The notes under the pieces: generated by a model
Database searches by the model: none
What the model was told of the DNA's origin: nothing
Seen by the model: only the letters and a program-made list of their open reading frames with translations
Shown: positions 34,331-49,300 of the stretch, piece by piece
Position numbering within the stretch: the first letter of the stretch is position 1
Layout of the letters: each line of letters opens with the position of its first letter
Made by a program: the position numbers and the translations under genes
Source of the DNA: Baylisascaris procyonis
Taxonomy: Eukaryota; Nematoda; Chromadorea; Rhabditida; Ascarididae
Length of the DNA: 64,000 nucleotides
NCBI GenBank assembly: GCA_037389465.1
Contig: JAZARR010000273.1
Location: 186,001 to 250,000, forward strand
Reading direction: 5' to 3'

Positions 34331-37300
34331 GCACTGTTGAAGGTGAGGCACTGTTGAAGGTGACGCACTGTTGAAGGTGAGGCGCTGTTGAAGACGACGC
34401 ACTGTTGAAGGTGAGGCGCTGTTGAAGACGACGCACTGTTGAAGGTGAGGCGCTGTTGAAGACGACGCACTGTTGAAGGTGAGGCACTGTTGAAGGTGAG
34501 GCACTGTTGAAGGCGACGCACTGTTGAAGGTGAGGCACTGTTGAAGGCGACGCACTGTTGAAGGTGAGGCACTGTTGAAGGTGAGGCGCTGTTGAAGACG
34601 ACGCACTGTTGAAGGTGAGGCACTGTTGAAGGCGACGCACTGTTGAAGGTGAGGCGCTGTTGAAGACGACGCACTGTTGAAGGTGAGGCACTGTTGAAGG
34701 CGACGCACTGTTGAAGGTGAGGCGCTGTTGAAGACGACGCACTGTTGAAGGTGAGGCACTGTTGAAGGCGACGCACTGTTGAAGACGACGCACTGTTGAA
34801 GGTGAGGCACTGTTGAAGGTGACGCACTGTTGAAGGTGAGGCACTGTTGAAGGCGACGCACTGTTGAAGGTGAGGCGCTGTTGAAGACGACGCACTGTTG
34901 AAGGTGAGGCGCTGTTGAAGGCGACGCACTGTTGAAGGTGAGGCACTGTTGAAGGCGACGCACTGTTGAAGGTGAGGCACTGTTGAAGGCGACGCACTGT
35001 TGAAGGTGAGGCACTGTTGAAGGCGACGCACTGTTGAAGGTGAGGCGCTGTTGAAGACGACGCACTGTTGAAGGTGAGGCGCTGTTGAAGACGACGCACT
35101 GTTGAAGGTGAGGCACTGTTGAAGGCGACGCACTGTTGAAGGTGAGGCGCTGTTGAAGACGACGCACTGTTGAAGGTGAGGCGCTGTTGAAGACGACGCA
35201 CTGTTGAAGGTGAGGCACTGTTGAAGGTGAGGCACTGTTGAAGGTGAGGCACTGTTGAAGGCGACGCACTGTTGAAGGTGAGGCACTGTTGAAGGCGACG
35301 CACTGTTGAAGGTGAGGCACTGTTGAAGGCGACGCACTGTTGAAGGTGAGGCGCTGTTGAAGACGACGCACTGTTGAAGGTGAGGCGCTGTTGAAGACGA
35401 CGCACTGTTGAAGGTGAGGCACTGTTGAAGGCGACGCACTGTTGAAGGTGAGGCACTGTTGAAGGCGACGCACTGTTGAAGGTGAGGCGCTGTTGAAGAC
35501 GACGCACTGTTGAAGGTGAGGCACTGTTGAAGGCGACGCACTGTTGAAGGTGAGGCACTGTTGAAGGCGACGCACTGTTGAAGGTGAGGCGCTGTTGAAG
35601 ACGACGCACTGTTGAAGGTGAGGCACTGTTGAAGACGACGCACTGTTGAAGGTGAGGCACTGTTGAAGGTGACGCACTGTTGAAGGTGAGGCACTGTTGA
35701 AGGCGACGCACTGTTGAAGGTGAGGCACTGTTGAAGGCGACGCACTGTTGAAGGTGAGGCACTGTTGAAGGCGACGCACTGTTGAAGGTGAGGCGCTGTT
35801 GAAGACGACGCACTGTTGAAGGTGAGGCGCTGTTGAAGACGACGCACTGTTGAAGGTGAGGCACTGTTGAAGGCGACGCACTGTTGAAGGTGAGGCGCTG
35901 TTGAAGACGACGCACTGTTGAAGGTGAGGCGCTGTTGAAGGCGACGCACTGTTGAAGGTGAGGCACTGTTGAAGGCGACGCACTGTTGAAGGTGAGGCGC
36001 TGTTGAAGACGACGCACTGTTGAAGGTGAGGCACTGTTGAAGGCGACGCACTGTTGAAGGTGAGGCACTGTTGAAGGCGACGCACTGTTGAAGGTGAGGC
36101 ACTGTTGAAGCGACGCACTGTTGAAGGTGAGGCACTGTTGAAGGCGACGCACTGTTGAAGGTGAGGCGCTGTTGAAGACGACGCACTGTTGAAGGTGAGG
36201 CACTGTTGAAGGCGACGCACTGTTGAAGGTGAGGCGCTGTTGAAGACGACGCACTGTTGAAGGTGAGGCACTGTTGAAGGCGACGCACTGTTGAAGGTGA
36301 GGCGCTGTTGAAGGAGACGCACTGTTGAAGGTGAGGCGCTGTTGAAGACGACGCACTGTTGAAGGCGACGCACTGTTGAAGGTGAGGCACTGTTGAAGGC
36401 GACGCACTGTTGAAGGTGAGGCACTGTTGAAGGTGAGGCACTGTTGAAGGCGACGCACTGTTGAAGGTGAGGCACTGTTGAAGGCGACGCACTGTTGAAG
36501 GTGAGGCACTGTTGAAGGCGACGCACTGTTGAAGGTGAGGCACTGTTGAAGGCGACGCACTGTTGAAGGTGAGGCGCTGTTGAAGACGACGCACTGTTGA
36601 AGGTGAGGCACTGTTGAAGGCGACGCACTGTTGAAGGTGAGGCGCTGTTGAAGGAGACGCACTGTTGAAGGTGAGGCGCTGTTGAAGACGACGCACTGTT
36701 GAAGGTGACGCACTGTTGAAGGTGACGCACTGTTGAAGGCGAGGCACTGTTGAAGCGACGCACTGTTGAAGGTGAGGCGCTGTTGAAGACGACGCACTGT
36801 TGAAGGTGAGGCACTGTTGAAGGCGACGCACTGTTGAAGGTGAGGCACTGTTGAAGGCGACGCACTGTTGAAGGTGAGGCACTGTTGAAGCGACGCACTG
36901 TTGAAGGTGAGGCACTGTTGAAGGCGACGCACTGTTGAAGGTGAGGCGCTGTTGAAGACGACGCACTGTTGAAGGTGAGGCGCTGTTGAAGACGACGCAC
37001 TGTTGAAGGTGAGGCACTGTTGAAGGTGAGGCACTGTTGAAGGCGACGCACTGTTGAAGGTGAGGCACTGTTGAAGGCGACGCACTGTTGAAGGTGAGGC
37101 ACTGTTGAAGGCGACGCACTGTTGAAGGTGAGGCACTGTTGAAGGCGACGCACTGTTGAAGGTGAGGCGCTGTTGAAGACGACGCACTGTTGAAGGTGAG
37201 GCACTGTTGAAGGCGACGCACTGTTGAAGGTGAGGCGCTGTTGAAGGCGACGCACTGTTGAAGGTGAGGCGCTGTTGAAGACGACGCACTGTTGAAGGTG

Positions 37301-40300
37301 AGGCACTGTTGAAGGCGACGCACTGTTGAAGGTGAGGCGCTGTTGAAGACGACGCACTGTTGAAGGTGAGGCGCTGTTGAAGGCGACGCACTGTTGAAGG
37401 TGAGGCGCTGTTGAAGGCGACGCACTGTTGAAGGTGAGGCACTGTTGAAGGCGACGCACTGTTGAAGGTGAGGCGCTGTTGAAGACGACGCACTGTTGAA
37501 GGTGAGGCACTGTTGAAGACGACGCACTGTTGAAGGTGAGGCGCTGTTGAAGACGACGCACTGTTGAAGGTGAGGCGCTGTTGAAGACGACGCACTGTTG
37601 AAGGTGAGGCACTGTTGAAGGCGACGCACTGTTGAAGACGACGCACTGTTGAAGGTGAGGCGCTGTTGAAGACGACGCACTGTTGAAGGTGAGGCACTGT
37701 TGAAGGCGACGCACTGTTGAAGACGACGCACTGTTGAAGGTGAGGCGCTGTTGAAGACGACGCACTGTTGAAGGTGAGGCACTGTTGAAGGCGACGCACT
37801 GTTGAAGACGACGCACTGTTGAAGGTGAGGCGCTGTTGAAGACGACGCACTGTTGAAGGTGAGGCACTGTTGAAGGTGAGGCACTGTTGAAGGCGACGCA
37901 CTGTTGAAGGTGAGGCACTGTTGAAGGCGACGCACTGTTGAAGGTGAGGCACTGTTGAAGGCGACGCACTGTTGAAGGTGAGGCGCTGTTGAAGACGACG
38001 CACTGTTGAAGGTGAGGCACTGTTGAAGGCGACGCACTGTTGAAGGCGACGCACTGTTGAAGGTGAGGCGCTGTTGAAGACGACGCACTGTTGAAGGTGA
38101 GGCACTGTTGAAGGCGACGCACTGTTGAAGGTGAGGCACTGTTGAAGGCGACGCACTGTTGAAGGTGAGGCGCTGTTGAAGACGACGCACTGTTGAAGGT
38201 GAGGCACTGTTGAAGGCGACGCACTGTTGAAGGTGAGGCACTGTTGAAGGCGACGCACTGTTGAAGGTGAGGCGCTGTTGAAGACGACGCACTGTTGAAG
38301 GTGAGGCACTGTTGAAGGCGACGCACTGTTGAAGGTGAGGCACTGTTGAAGGCGACGCACTGTTGAAGGTGAGGCGCTGTTGAAGACGACGCACTGTTGA
38401 AGGTGAGGCGCTGTTGAAGACGACGCACTGTTGAAGGTGAGGCGCTGTTGAAGACGACGCACTGTTGAAGGTGAGGCACTGTTGAAGGTGAGGCACTGTT
38501 GAAGGCGACGCACTGTTGAAGGTGAGGCACTGTTGAAGGCGACGCACTGTTGAAGGTGACGCACTGTTGAAGGTGAGGCGCTGTTGAAGACGACGCACTG
38601 TTGAAGGTGAGGCACTGTTGAAGGCGACGCACTGTTGAAGGTGAGGCGCTGTTGAAGACGACGCACTGTTGAAGGTGAGGCACTGTTGAAGGCGACGCAC
38701 TGTTGAAGGTGAGGCGCTGTTGAAGACGACGCACTGTTGAAGGTGAGGCACTGTTGAAGGCGACGCACTGTTGAAGGTGAGGCACTGTTGAAGGTGAGGC
38801 GCTGTTGAAGGCGACGCACTGTTGAAGGTGAGGCGCTGTTGAAGACGACGCACTGTTGAAGGTGAGGCACTGTTGAAGGTGACGCACTGTTGAAGGTGAG
38901 GCACTGTTGAAGGCGACGCACTGTTGAAGGTGAGGCGCTGTTGAAGACGACGCACTGTTGAAGGTGAGGCGCTGTTGAAGGCGACGCACTGTTGAAGGTG
39001 AGGCACTGTTGAAGACGACGCACTGTTGAAGGTGAGGCACTGTTGAAGGCGACGCACTGTTGAAGGTGAGGCACTGTTGAAGGCGACGCACTGTTGAAGG
39101 TGAGGCGCTGTTGAAGACGACGCACTGTTGAAGGTGAGGCACTGTTGAAGGCGACGCACTGTTGAAGGTGAGGCACTGTTGAAGGCGACGCACTGTTGAA
39201 GGTGAGGCGCTGTTGAAGACGACGCACTGTTGAAGGTGAGGCACTGTTGAAGGTGACGCACTGTTGAAGGTGAGGCACTGTTGAAGGCGACGCACTGTTG
39301 AAGGTGACGCACTGTTGAAGGTGAGGCACTGTTGAAGGCGACGCACTGTTGAAGGTGAGGCGCTGTTGAAGACGACGCACTGTTGAAGGTGAGGCGCTGT
39401 TGAAGACGACGCACTGTTGAAGGTGAGGCACTGTTGAAGGCGACGCACTGCTGAAGGTGACGCACGGTTGAAGCGACGCACTGTTGAAGGTGAGGCAGTG
39501 TTGAAGGCGACGCACTGTTGAAGGTGAGGCGCTGTTGAAGGCGACGCACTGTTGAAGGTGAGGCGCTGTTGAAGACGACGCACTGTTGAAGGTGAGGCAC
39601 TGTTGAAGGTGACGCACTGCTGAAGGTGAGGCGGTGTTGAAGACGACGCACTGTTGAAGGTGAGGCACTGTTGAAGGCGACGCACTGTTGAAGGTGAGGC
39701 ACTGTTGAAGGCGACGCACTGTTGAAGGTGAGGCGCTGTTGAAGACGACGCACTGTTGAAGGTGAGGCACTGTTGAAGGCGACGCACTGTTGAAGGTGAG
39801 GCACTGTTGAAGGCGACGCACTGTTGAAGGTGAGGCACTGTTGAAGTCGACGCACTGCTGAGGGTGAGGCACTGTTCAAGCGACGCACTGTTGAAGGTGA
39901 GGCACTGTTGAAGGTGAGGCACTGTTGAAGGTGAGGCGCTGTTGAAGACGACGCACTGTTGAAGGTGAGGCACTGTTGAAGGCGACGCACTGTTGAAGGT
40001 GAGGCACTGTTGAAGGCGACGCACTGTTGAAGGTGAGGCACTGTTGAAGGCGACGCACTGTTGAAGGTGAGGCGCTGTTGAAGACGACGCACTGTTGAAG
40101 GTGAGGCACTGTTGAAGGCGACGCACTGTTGAAGGTGAGGCGCTGTTGAAGACGACGCACTGTTGAAGGCGACGCGCTGTTGAAGGTGAGGCACTGTTGA
40201 AGGCGACGCACTGTTGAAGGTGAGGCACTGTTGAAGGCGACGCACTGTTGAAGGTGAGGCACTGTTGAAGGTGAGGCACTGTTGAAGGTGAGGCGCTGTT

Positions 40301-43300
40301 GAAGACGACGCACTGTTGAAGGTGAGGCACTGTTGAAGGCGACGCACTGTTGAAGGTGAGGCACTGTTGAAGGCGACGCACTGTTGAAGGTGAGGCACTG
40401 TTGAAGGTGACGCACTGTTGAAGGTGAGGCACTGTTGAAGGCGACGCACTGTTGAAGGTGAGGCACTGTTGAAGGCGACGCACTGTTGAAGGTGAGGCAC
40501 TGTTGAAGGCGACGCACTGTTGAAGGTGAGGCGCTGTTGAAGACGACGCACTGTTGAAGGTGAGGCACTGTTGAAGGCGACGCACTGTTGAAGGTGAGGC
40601 ACTGTTGAAGCGACGCACTGTTGAAGGTGAGGCGCTGTTGAAGGCGACGCACTGTTGAAGGTGAGGCGCTGTTGAAGACGACGCACTGTTGAAGGTGAGG
40701 CACTGTTGAAGGTGAGGCACTGTTGAAGGCGACGCACTGTTGAAGGTGAGGCACTGTTGAAGGCGACGCACTGTTGAAGGTGAGGCACTGTTGAAGGCGA
40801 CGCACTGTTGAAGGTGAGGCGCTGTTGAAGACGACGCACTGTTGAAGGTGAGGCACTGTTGAAGGCGACGCACTGTTGAAGGTGAGGCACTGTTGAAGGC
40901 GACGCACTGTTGAAGATGACGCACTGTTGAAGGTGAGGCGCTGTTGAAGACGACGCACTGTTGAAGGCGACGCACTGTTGAAGGCGTGGCACTGTTGAAG
41001 GCGACGCACTGTTGAAGACGACGCACTGTTGAAGGCGAGGCGCTGTTGAAGACGACGCACTGTTGAAGGTGAGGCGCTGTTGAAGGAGACGCACTGTTGA
41101 AGGTGAGGCGCTGTTGAAGACGACGCACTGTTGAAGGCGACGCACTGTTGAAGGTGAGGCACTGTTGAAGGCGACGCGCTGTTGAAGGTGTGGCACTGTT
41201 GAAGACGACGCACTGTTGAAGGTGAGGCACTGTTGAAGGCGACGCACTGTTGAAGGTGAGGCGCTGTTGAAGACGACGCACTGTTGAAGGTGAGGCACTC
41301 TTGAAGACGACGCACTGTTGAAGGTGAGGCACTGTTGAAGGCGACGCACTGTTGAAGGTGAGGCGCTGTTGAAGACGACGCGCTGTTGAAGGTGAGGCGC
41401 TGTTGAAGGAGACGCACTGTTGAAGGTGAGGCGCTGTTGAAGGCGACGCACTGTTGAAGGTGTGGCACTGTTGAAGACGACGCACTGTTGAAGGCGACGC
41501 ACTGTTGAAGGTGAGGCGCTGTTGAAGACGACGCACTGTTGAAGGCGACGCACTGTTGAAGGTGAGGCGCTGTTGAAGGCGACGCACTGTTGAAGGTGAG
41601 GCGCTGTTGAAGACGACGCACTGTTGAAGGTGAGGCACTGTTGAAGACGACGCACTGTTGAAGGTGTGGCACTGTTGAAGACGACGCACTGTTGAAGGCG
41701 ACGCACTGTTGAAGGTGAGGCGCTGTTGAAGACGACGCACTGTTGAAGACGACGCACTGTTGAAGGTGAGGCGCTGTTGAAGGCGACGCACTGTTGAAGG
41801 TGAGGCGCTGTTGAAGACGACGCACTGTTGAAGGTGAGGCACTGTTGAAGACGACGCACTGTTGAAGGTGAGGCACTGTTGAAGGCGACGCACTGTTGAA
41901 GGTGAGGCGCTGTTGAAGACGACGCACTGTTGAAGGTGAGGCGCTGTTGAAGGACGACGCACTGTTGAAGGTGAGGCGCTGTTGAAGGCGACGCACTGTT
42001 GAAGGTGAGGCGCTGTTGAAGACGACGCACTGTTGAAGGTGAGGCACTGTTGAAGACGACGCACTGTTGAAGACGACGCACTGTTGAAGGTGAGGCACTG
42101 TTGAAGGCGACGCACTGTTGAAGGTGAGGCGCTGTTGAAGGCGACGCACTGTTGAAGGTGAGGCACTGTTGAAGGCGACGCACTGTTGAAGACGACGCAC
42201 TGTTGAAGGTGAGGCGCTGTTGAAGACGACGCACTGTTGAAGGTGAGGCGCTGTTGAAGACGACGCACTGTTGAAGGTGAGGCGCTGTTGAAGACGACGC
42301 ACTGTTGAAGGTGAGGCGCTGTTGAAGACGACGCACTGTTGAAGGTGAGGCGCTGTTGAAGGCGACGCACTGTTGAAGGTGAGGCGCTGTTGAAGGCGAC
42401 GCACTGTTGAAGGTGAGGCACTGTTGAAGGCGACGCACTGTTGAAGACGACGCACTGTTGAAGGTGAGGCGCTGTTGAAGACGACGCACTGTTGAAGGTG
42501 AGGCGCTGTTGAAGACGACGCACTGTTGAAGGTGAGGCGCTGTTGAAGACGACGCACTGTTGAAGGTGAGGCGCTGTTGAGGACGACGCACTGTTGAAGG
42601 TGAGGCGCTGTTGAAGACGACGCACTGTTGAAGGTGAGGCGCTGTTGAAGACGACGCACTGTTGAAGGTGAGGCGCTGTTGAAGGTGAGGCACTGTTGAA
42701 GACGACGCACTGTTGAAGGCGACGCACTGTTGAAGGTGAGGCGCTGTTGAAGACGACGCACTGTTGAAGGTGAGGCGCTGTTGAGGACGACGCACTGTTG
42801 AAGGTGAGGCGCTGTTGAAGGAGACGCACTGTTGAAGGTGAGGCGCTGTTGAAGACGACGCACTGTTGAAGACGACGCACTGTTGAAGGTGAGGCGCTGT
42901 TGAAGGAGACGCACTGTTGAAGGTGAGGCGCTGTTGAAGGCGACGCACTGTTGAAGGTGTGGCACTGTTGAAGGCGACGCACTGTTGAAGACGACGCACT
43001 GTTGAAGGTGAGGCGCTGTTGAAGACGACGCACTGTTGAAGGTGAGGCGCTGTTGAAGGCGACGCACTGTTGAAGGTGAGGCGCTGTTGAAGACGACGCA
43101 CTGTTGAAGGTGAGGCGCTGTTGAGGACGACGCACTGTTGAAGGTGAGGCGCTGTTGAAGGAGACGCACTGTTGAAGGTGAGGCGCTGTTGAAGACGACG
43201 CACTGTTGAAGACGACGCACTGTTGAAGGTGAGGCGCTGTTGAAGGAGACGCACTGTTGAAGGTGAGGCGCTGTTGAAGACGACGCACTGTTGAAGACGA

Positions 43301-46300
43301 CGCACTGTTGAAGGTGAGGCGCTGTTGAAGACGACGCACTGTTGAAGGTGAGGCACTGTTGAAGGCGACGCACTGTTGAAGGCGACGCACTGTTGAAGGT
43401 GAGGCGCTGTTGAAGACGACGCACTGTTGAAGGTGAGGCACTGTTGAAGGCGACGCACTGTTGAAGACGACGCACTGTTGAAGGTGAGGCGCTGTTGAAG
43501 GAGACGCACTGTTGAAGGTGAGGCGCTGTTGAAGACGACGCACTGTTGAAGACGACGCACTGTTGAAGGTGAGGCGCTGTTGAAGACGACGCACTGTTGA
43601 AGGTGAGGCACTGTTGAAGGCGACGCACTGTTGAAGGTGAGGCGCTGTTGAAGGCGACGCACTGTTGAAGACGACGCACTGTTGAAGGTGAGGCGCTGTT
43701 GAAGGAGACGCACTGTTGAAGGTGAGGCGCTGTTGAAGACGACGCACTGTTGAAGACGACGCACTGTTGAAGGTGAGGCGCTGTTGAAGACGACGCACTG
43801 TTGAAGGTGTGGCACTGTTGAAGGCGACGCACTGTTGAAGGTGAGGCGCTGTTGAAGACGACGCACTGTTGAAGACGACGCACTGTTGAAGGTGAGGCGC
43901 TGTTGAAGACGACGCACTGTTGAAGGTGTGGCACTGTTGAAGACGACGCACTGTTGAATGTGAGGCACTGTTGAAGGCGACGCACTGTTGAAGACGACGC
44001 ACTGTTGAAGGTGAGGCGCTGTTGAAGGAGACGCACTGTTGAAGGTGTGGCACTGTTGAAGGCGACGCACTGTTGAAGGTGAGGCGCTGTTGAAGGCGAC
44101 GCACTGTTGAAGGTGAGGCACTGTTGAAGACGACGCACTGTTGAAGGCGACGCACTGTTGAAGGTGAGGCGCTGTTGAAGACGACGCACTGTTGAAGGTG
44201 AGGCGCTGTTGAAGACGACGCACTGTTGAAGGTGAGGCGCTGTTGAAGGAGACGCACTGTTGAAGGTGAGGCGCTGTTGAAGACGACGCACTGTTGAAGG
44301 TGAGGCGCTGTTGAAGGAGACGCACTGTTGAAGGTGAGGCGCTGTTGAAGGCGACGCACTGTTGAAGGTGTGGCACTGTTGAAGGCGACGCACTGTTGAA
44401 GACGACGCACTGTTGAAGGTGAGGCGCTGTTGAAGACGACGCACTGTTGAAGGTGAGGCGCTGTTGAGGACGACGCACTGTTGAAGGTGAGGCGCTGTTG
44501 AAGGAGACGCACTGTTGAAGGTGAGGCGCTGTTGAAGACGACGCACTGTTGAAGACGACGCACTGTTGAAGGTGAGGCGCTGTTGAAGGAGACGCACTGT
44601 TGAAGGTGAGGCGCTGTTGAAGGCGACGCACTGTTGAAGGTGAGGCACTGTTGAAGGCGACGCACTGTTGAAGACGACGCACTGTTGAAGGTGAGGCGCT
44701 GTTGAAGACGACGCACTGTTGAAGGTGAGGCGCTGTTGAAGGCGACGCACTGTTGAAGGTGAGGCGCTGTTGAAGGCGACGCACTGTTGAAGGTGAGGCG
44801 CTGTTGAAGACGACGCACTGTTGAAGGTGAGGCGCTGTTGAAGACGACGCACTGTTGAAGGTGAGGCGCTGTTGAAGGAGACGCACTGTTGAAGGTGAGG
44901 CACTGTTGAAGGCGACGCACTGTTGAAGACGACGCACTGTTGAAGGTGAGGCGCTGTTGAAGACGACGCACTGTTGAAGGTGAGGCGCTGTTGAAGGCGA
45001 CGCACTGTTGAAGGTGTGGCACTGTTGAAGGCGACGCACTGTTGAAGACGACGCACTGTTGAAGGTGAGGCGCTGTTGAAGACGACGCACTGTTGAAGGT
45101 GAGGCGCTGTTGAAGGCGACGCACTGTTGAAGGTGAGGCGCTGTTGAAGACGACGCACTGTTGAAGGTGAGGCGCTGTTGAGGACGACGCACTGTTGAAG
45201 GTGAGGCGCTGTTGAAGGAGACGCACTGTTGAAGGTGAGGCGCTGTTGAAGACGACGCACTGTTGAAGACGACGCACTGTTGAAGGTGAGGCGCTGTTGA
45301 AGGAGACGCACTGTTGAAGGTGAGGCGCTGTTGAAGACGACGCACTGTTGAAGGCGACGCACTGTTGAAGGTGAGGCGCTGTTGAAGGCGACGCACTGTT
45401 GAAGGTGAGGCGCTGTTGAAGACGACGCACTGTTGAAGGTGAGGCGCTGTTGAGGACGACGCACTGTTGAAGGTGAGGCGCTGTTGAAGACGACGCACTG
45501 TTGAAGACGACGCACTGTTGAAGGTGAGGCGCTGTTGAAGGAGACGCACTGTTGAAGGTGAGGCGCTGTTGAAGACGACGCACTGTTGAAGGCGGCGCAC
45601 TGTTGAAGGTGAGGCACTGTTGAAGGCGACGCACTGTTGAAGACGACGCACTGTTGAAGGTGAGGCGCTGTTGAAGACGACGCACTGTTGAAGACGACGC
45701 ACTGTTGAAGGTGAGGCGCTGTTGAAGGAGACGCACTGTTGAAGGTGAGGCGCTGTTGAAGACGACGCACTGTTGAAGGTGACGCACTGTTGAAGGTGAC
45801 GCACTGTTGAAGGCGACGCACTGTTGAAGACGACGCACTGTTGAAGGTGAGGCGCTGTTGAAGACGACGCACTGTTGAAGGTGAGGCGCTGTTGAAGACG
45901 ACGCACTGTTGAAGGTGAGGCGCTGTTGAAGGTGAGGCACTGTTGAAGACGACGCACTGTTGAAGGCGACGCACTGTTGAAGGCGACGCACTGTTGAAGG
46001 TGAGGCGCTGTTGAAGGCGACGCACTGTTGAAGGTGAGGCGCTGTTGAAGACGACGCACTGTTGAAGGTGAGGCGCTGTTGAGGACGACGCACTGTTGAA
46101 GGTGAGGCGCTGTTGAAGACGACGCACTGTTGAAGACGACGCACTGTTGAAGGTGAGGCGCTGTTGAAGGAGACGCACTGTTGAAGGTGAGGCGCTGTTG
46201 AAGACGACGCACTGTTGAAGGCGGCGCACTGTTGAAGGTGTGGCACTGTTGAAGGCGACGCACTGTTGAAGACGACGCACTGTTGAAGGTGAGGCGCTGT

Positions 46301-49300
46301 TGAAGACGACGCACTGTTGAAGACGACGCACTGTTGAAGGTGAGGCGCTGTTGAAGGAGACGCACTGTTGAAGGTGAGGCGCTGTTGAAGACGACGCACT
46401 GTTGAAGGCGACGCACTGTTGAAGGTGTGGCACTGTTGAAGGCGACGCACTGTTGAAGACGACGCACTGTTGAAGGTGAGGCGCTGTTGAAGACGACGCA
46501 CTGTTGAAGGTGAGGCGCTGTTGAAGACGACGCACTGTTGAAGGTGAGGCGCTGTTGAAGACGACGCACTGTTGAAGGTGAGGCGCTGTTGAAGGTGTGG
46601 CACTGTTGAAGACGACGCACTGTTGAAGACGACGCACTGTTGAAGGCGACGCACTGTTGAAGGTGAGGCGCTGTTGAAGGCGACGCACTGTTGAAGGTGA
46701 GGCGCTGTTGAAGACGACGCACTGTTGAAGGTGAGGCGCTGTTGAAGGACGACGCACTGTTGAAGGTGAGGCGCTGTTGAAGACGACGCACTGTTGAAGA
46801 CGACGCACTGTTGAAGGTGAGGCGCTGTTGAAGGAGACGCACTGTTGAAGGTGAGGCGCTGTTGAAGACGACGCACTGTTGAAGGCGACGCACTGTTGAA
46901 GGTGAGGCACTGTTGAAGGCGACGCACTGTTGAAGACGACGCACTGTTGAAGGTGAGGCGCTGTTGAAGACGACGCACTGTTGAAGACGACGCACTGTTG
47001 AAGGTGAGGCGCTGTTGAAGGAGACGCACTGTTGAAGGTGAGGCGCTGTTGAAGACGACGCACTGTTGAAGGTGACGCACTGTTGAAGGTGACGCACTGT
47101 TGAAGGCGACGCACTGTTGAAGACGACGCACTGTTGAAGGTGAGGCGCTGTTGAAGACGACGCACTGTTGAAGGTGAGGCGCTGTTGAAGACGACGCACT
47201 GTTGAAGGTGAGGCGCTGTTGAAGGTGTGGCACTGTTGAAGACGACGCACTGTTGAAGGCGACGCACTGTTGAAGGTGAGGCGCTGTTGAAGACGACGCA
47301 CTGTTGAAGGTGAGGCGCTGTTGAGGACGACGCACTGTTGAAGGTGAGGCGCTGTTGAAGGAGACGCACTGTTGAAGGTGAGGCGCTGTTGAAGACGACG
47401 CACTGTTGAAGGTGAGGCGCTGTTGAAGACGACGCACTGTTGAAGGTGAGGCGCTGTTGAAGGTGTGGCACTGTTGAAGACGACGCACTGTTGAAGGCGA
47501 CGCACTGTTGAAGGTGAGGCGCTGTTGAAGACGACGCACTGTTGAAGGCGACGCACTGTTGAAGGTGAGGCGCTGTTGAAGACGACGCACTGTTGAAGGT
47601 GAGGCGCTGTTGAAGACGACGCACTGTTGAAGGTGAGGCGCTGTTGAGGACGACGCACTGTTGAAGATGAGGCGCTGTTGAAGACGACGCACTGTTGAAG
47701 ACGACGCACTGTTGAAGGTGAGGCGCTGTTGAAGGAGACGCACTGTTGAAGGTGAGGCGCTGTTGAAGACGACGCACTGTTGAAGGCGGCGCACTGTTGA
47801 AGGTGTGGCACTGTTGAAGGCGACGCACTGTTGAAGACGACGCACTGTTGAAGGTGAGGCGCTGTTGAAGACGACGCACTGTTGAAGACGACGCACTGTT
47901 GAAGGTGAGGCGCTGTTGAAGGAGACGCACTGTTGAAGGTGAGGCGCTGTTGAAGACGACGCACTGTTGAAGGCGACGCACTGTTGAAGGTGACGCACTG
48001 TTGAAGGCGACGCACTGTTGAAGACGACGCACTGTTGAAGGTGAGGCGCTGTTGAAGACGACGCACTGTTGAAGGTGAGGCGCTGTTGAAGACGACGCAC
48101 TGTTGAAGGTGAGGCGCTGTTGAAGGTGTGGCACTGTTGAAGACGACGCACTGTTGAAGGCGACGCACTGTTGAAGGTGAGGCGCTGTTGAAGACGACGC
48201 ACTGTTGAAGGTGAGGCGCTGTTGAGGACGACGCACTGTTGAAGGTGAGGCGCTGTTGAAGGAGACGCACTGTTGAAGGTGAGGCGCTGTTGAAGACGAC
48301 GCACTGTTGAAGGTGAGGCGCTGTTGAAGGAGACGCACTGTTGAAGGTGAGGCGCTGTTGAAGACGACGCACTGTTGAAGGCGACGCACTGTTGAAGGTG
48401 AGGCACTGTTGAAGGCGACGCACTGTTGAAGGTGACGCACTGTTGAAGACGACGCACTGTTGAAGGTGAGGCGCTGTTGAAGGAGACGCACTGTTGAAGG
48501 TGAGGCGCTGTTGAAGACGACGCACTGTTGAAGGCGGCGCACTGTTGAAGGTGTGGCACTGTTGAAGGCGACGCACTGTTGAAGACGACGCACTGTTGAA
48601 GGTGAGGCGCTGTTGAAGACGACGCACTGTTGAAGGCGGCGGACTGTTGAAGGTGTGGCACTGTTGAAGGCGACGCACTGTTGAAGACGACGCACTGTTG
48701 AAGGCGACGCACTGTTGAAGGTGAGGCGCTGTTGAAGACGACGCACTGTTGAAGGTGAGGCGCTGTTGAGGACGACGCTCTGTTGAAGGTGAGGCGCTGT
48801 TGAAGGAGACGCACTGTTGAAGGTGAGGCGCTGTTGAAGGAGACGCACTGTTGAAGGTGAGGCGCTGTTGAAGACGACGCACTGTTGAAGGCGGCGGACT
48901 GTTGAAGGTGACACTGTTGAAGGCGACGCACTGTTGAAGGTGAGGCGCTGTTGAGGACGACGCTCTGTTGAAGGTGAGGCGCTGTTGAAGGAGACGCACT
49001 GTTGAAGGTGAGGCGCTGTTGAAGACGACGCACTGTTGAAGGTGAGGCGCTGTTGAAGGAGACGCACTGTTGAAGGTGTGGCACTGTTGAAGACGACGCA
49101 CTGTTGAAGGCGACGCACTGTTGAAGGTGAGGCGCTGTTGAAGACGACGCACTGTTGAAGGTGAGGCGCTGTTGAGGGCGACGCACTGTTGAAGGTGAGG
49201 CGCTGTTGAAGGCGACGCACTGTTGAAGGTGAGGCGCTGTTGAAGACGACGCACTGTTGAAGGTGAGGCGCTGTTGAAGACGACGCACTGTTGAAGGTGA

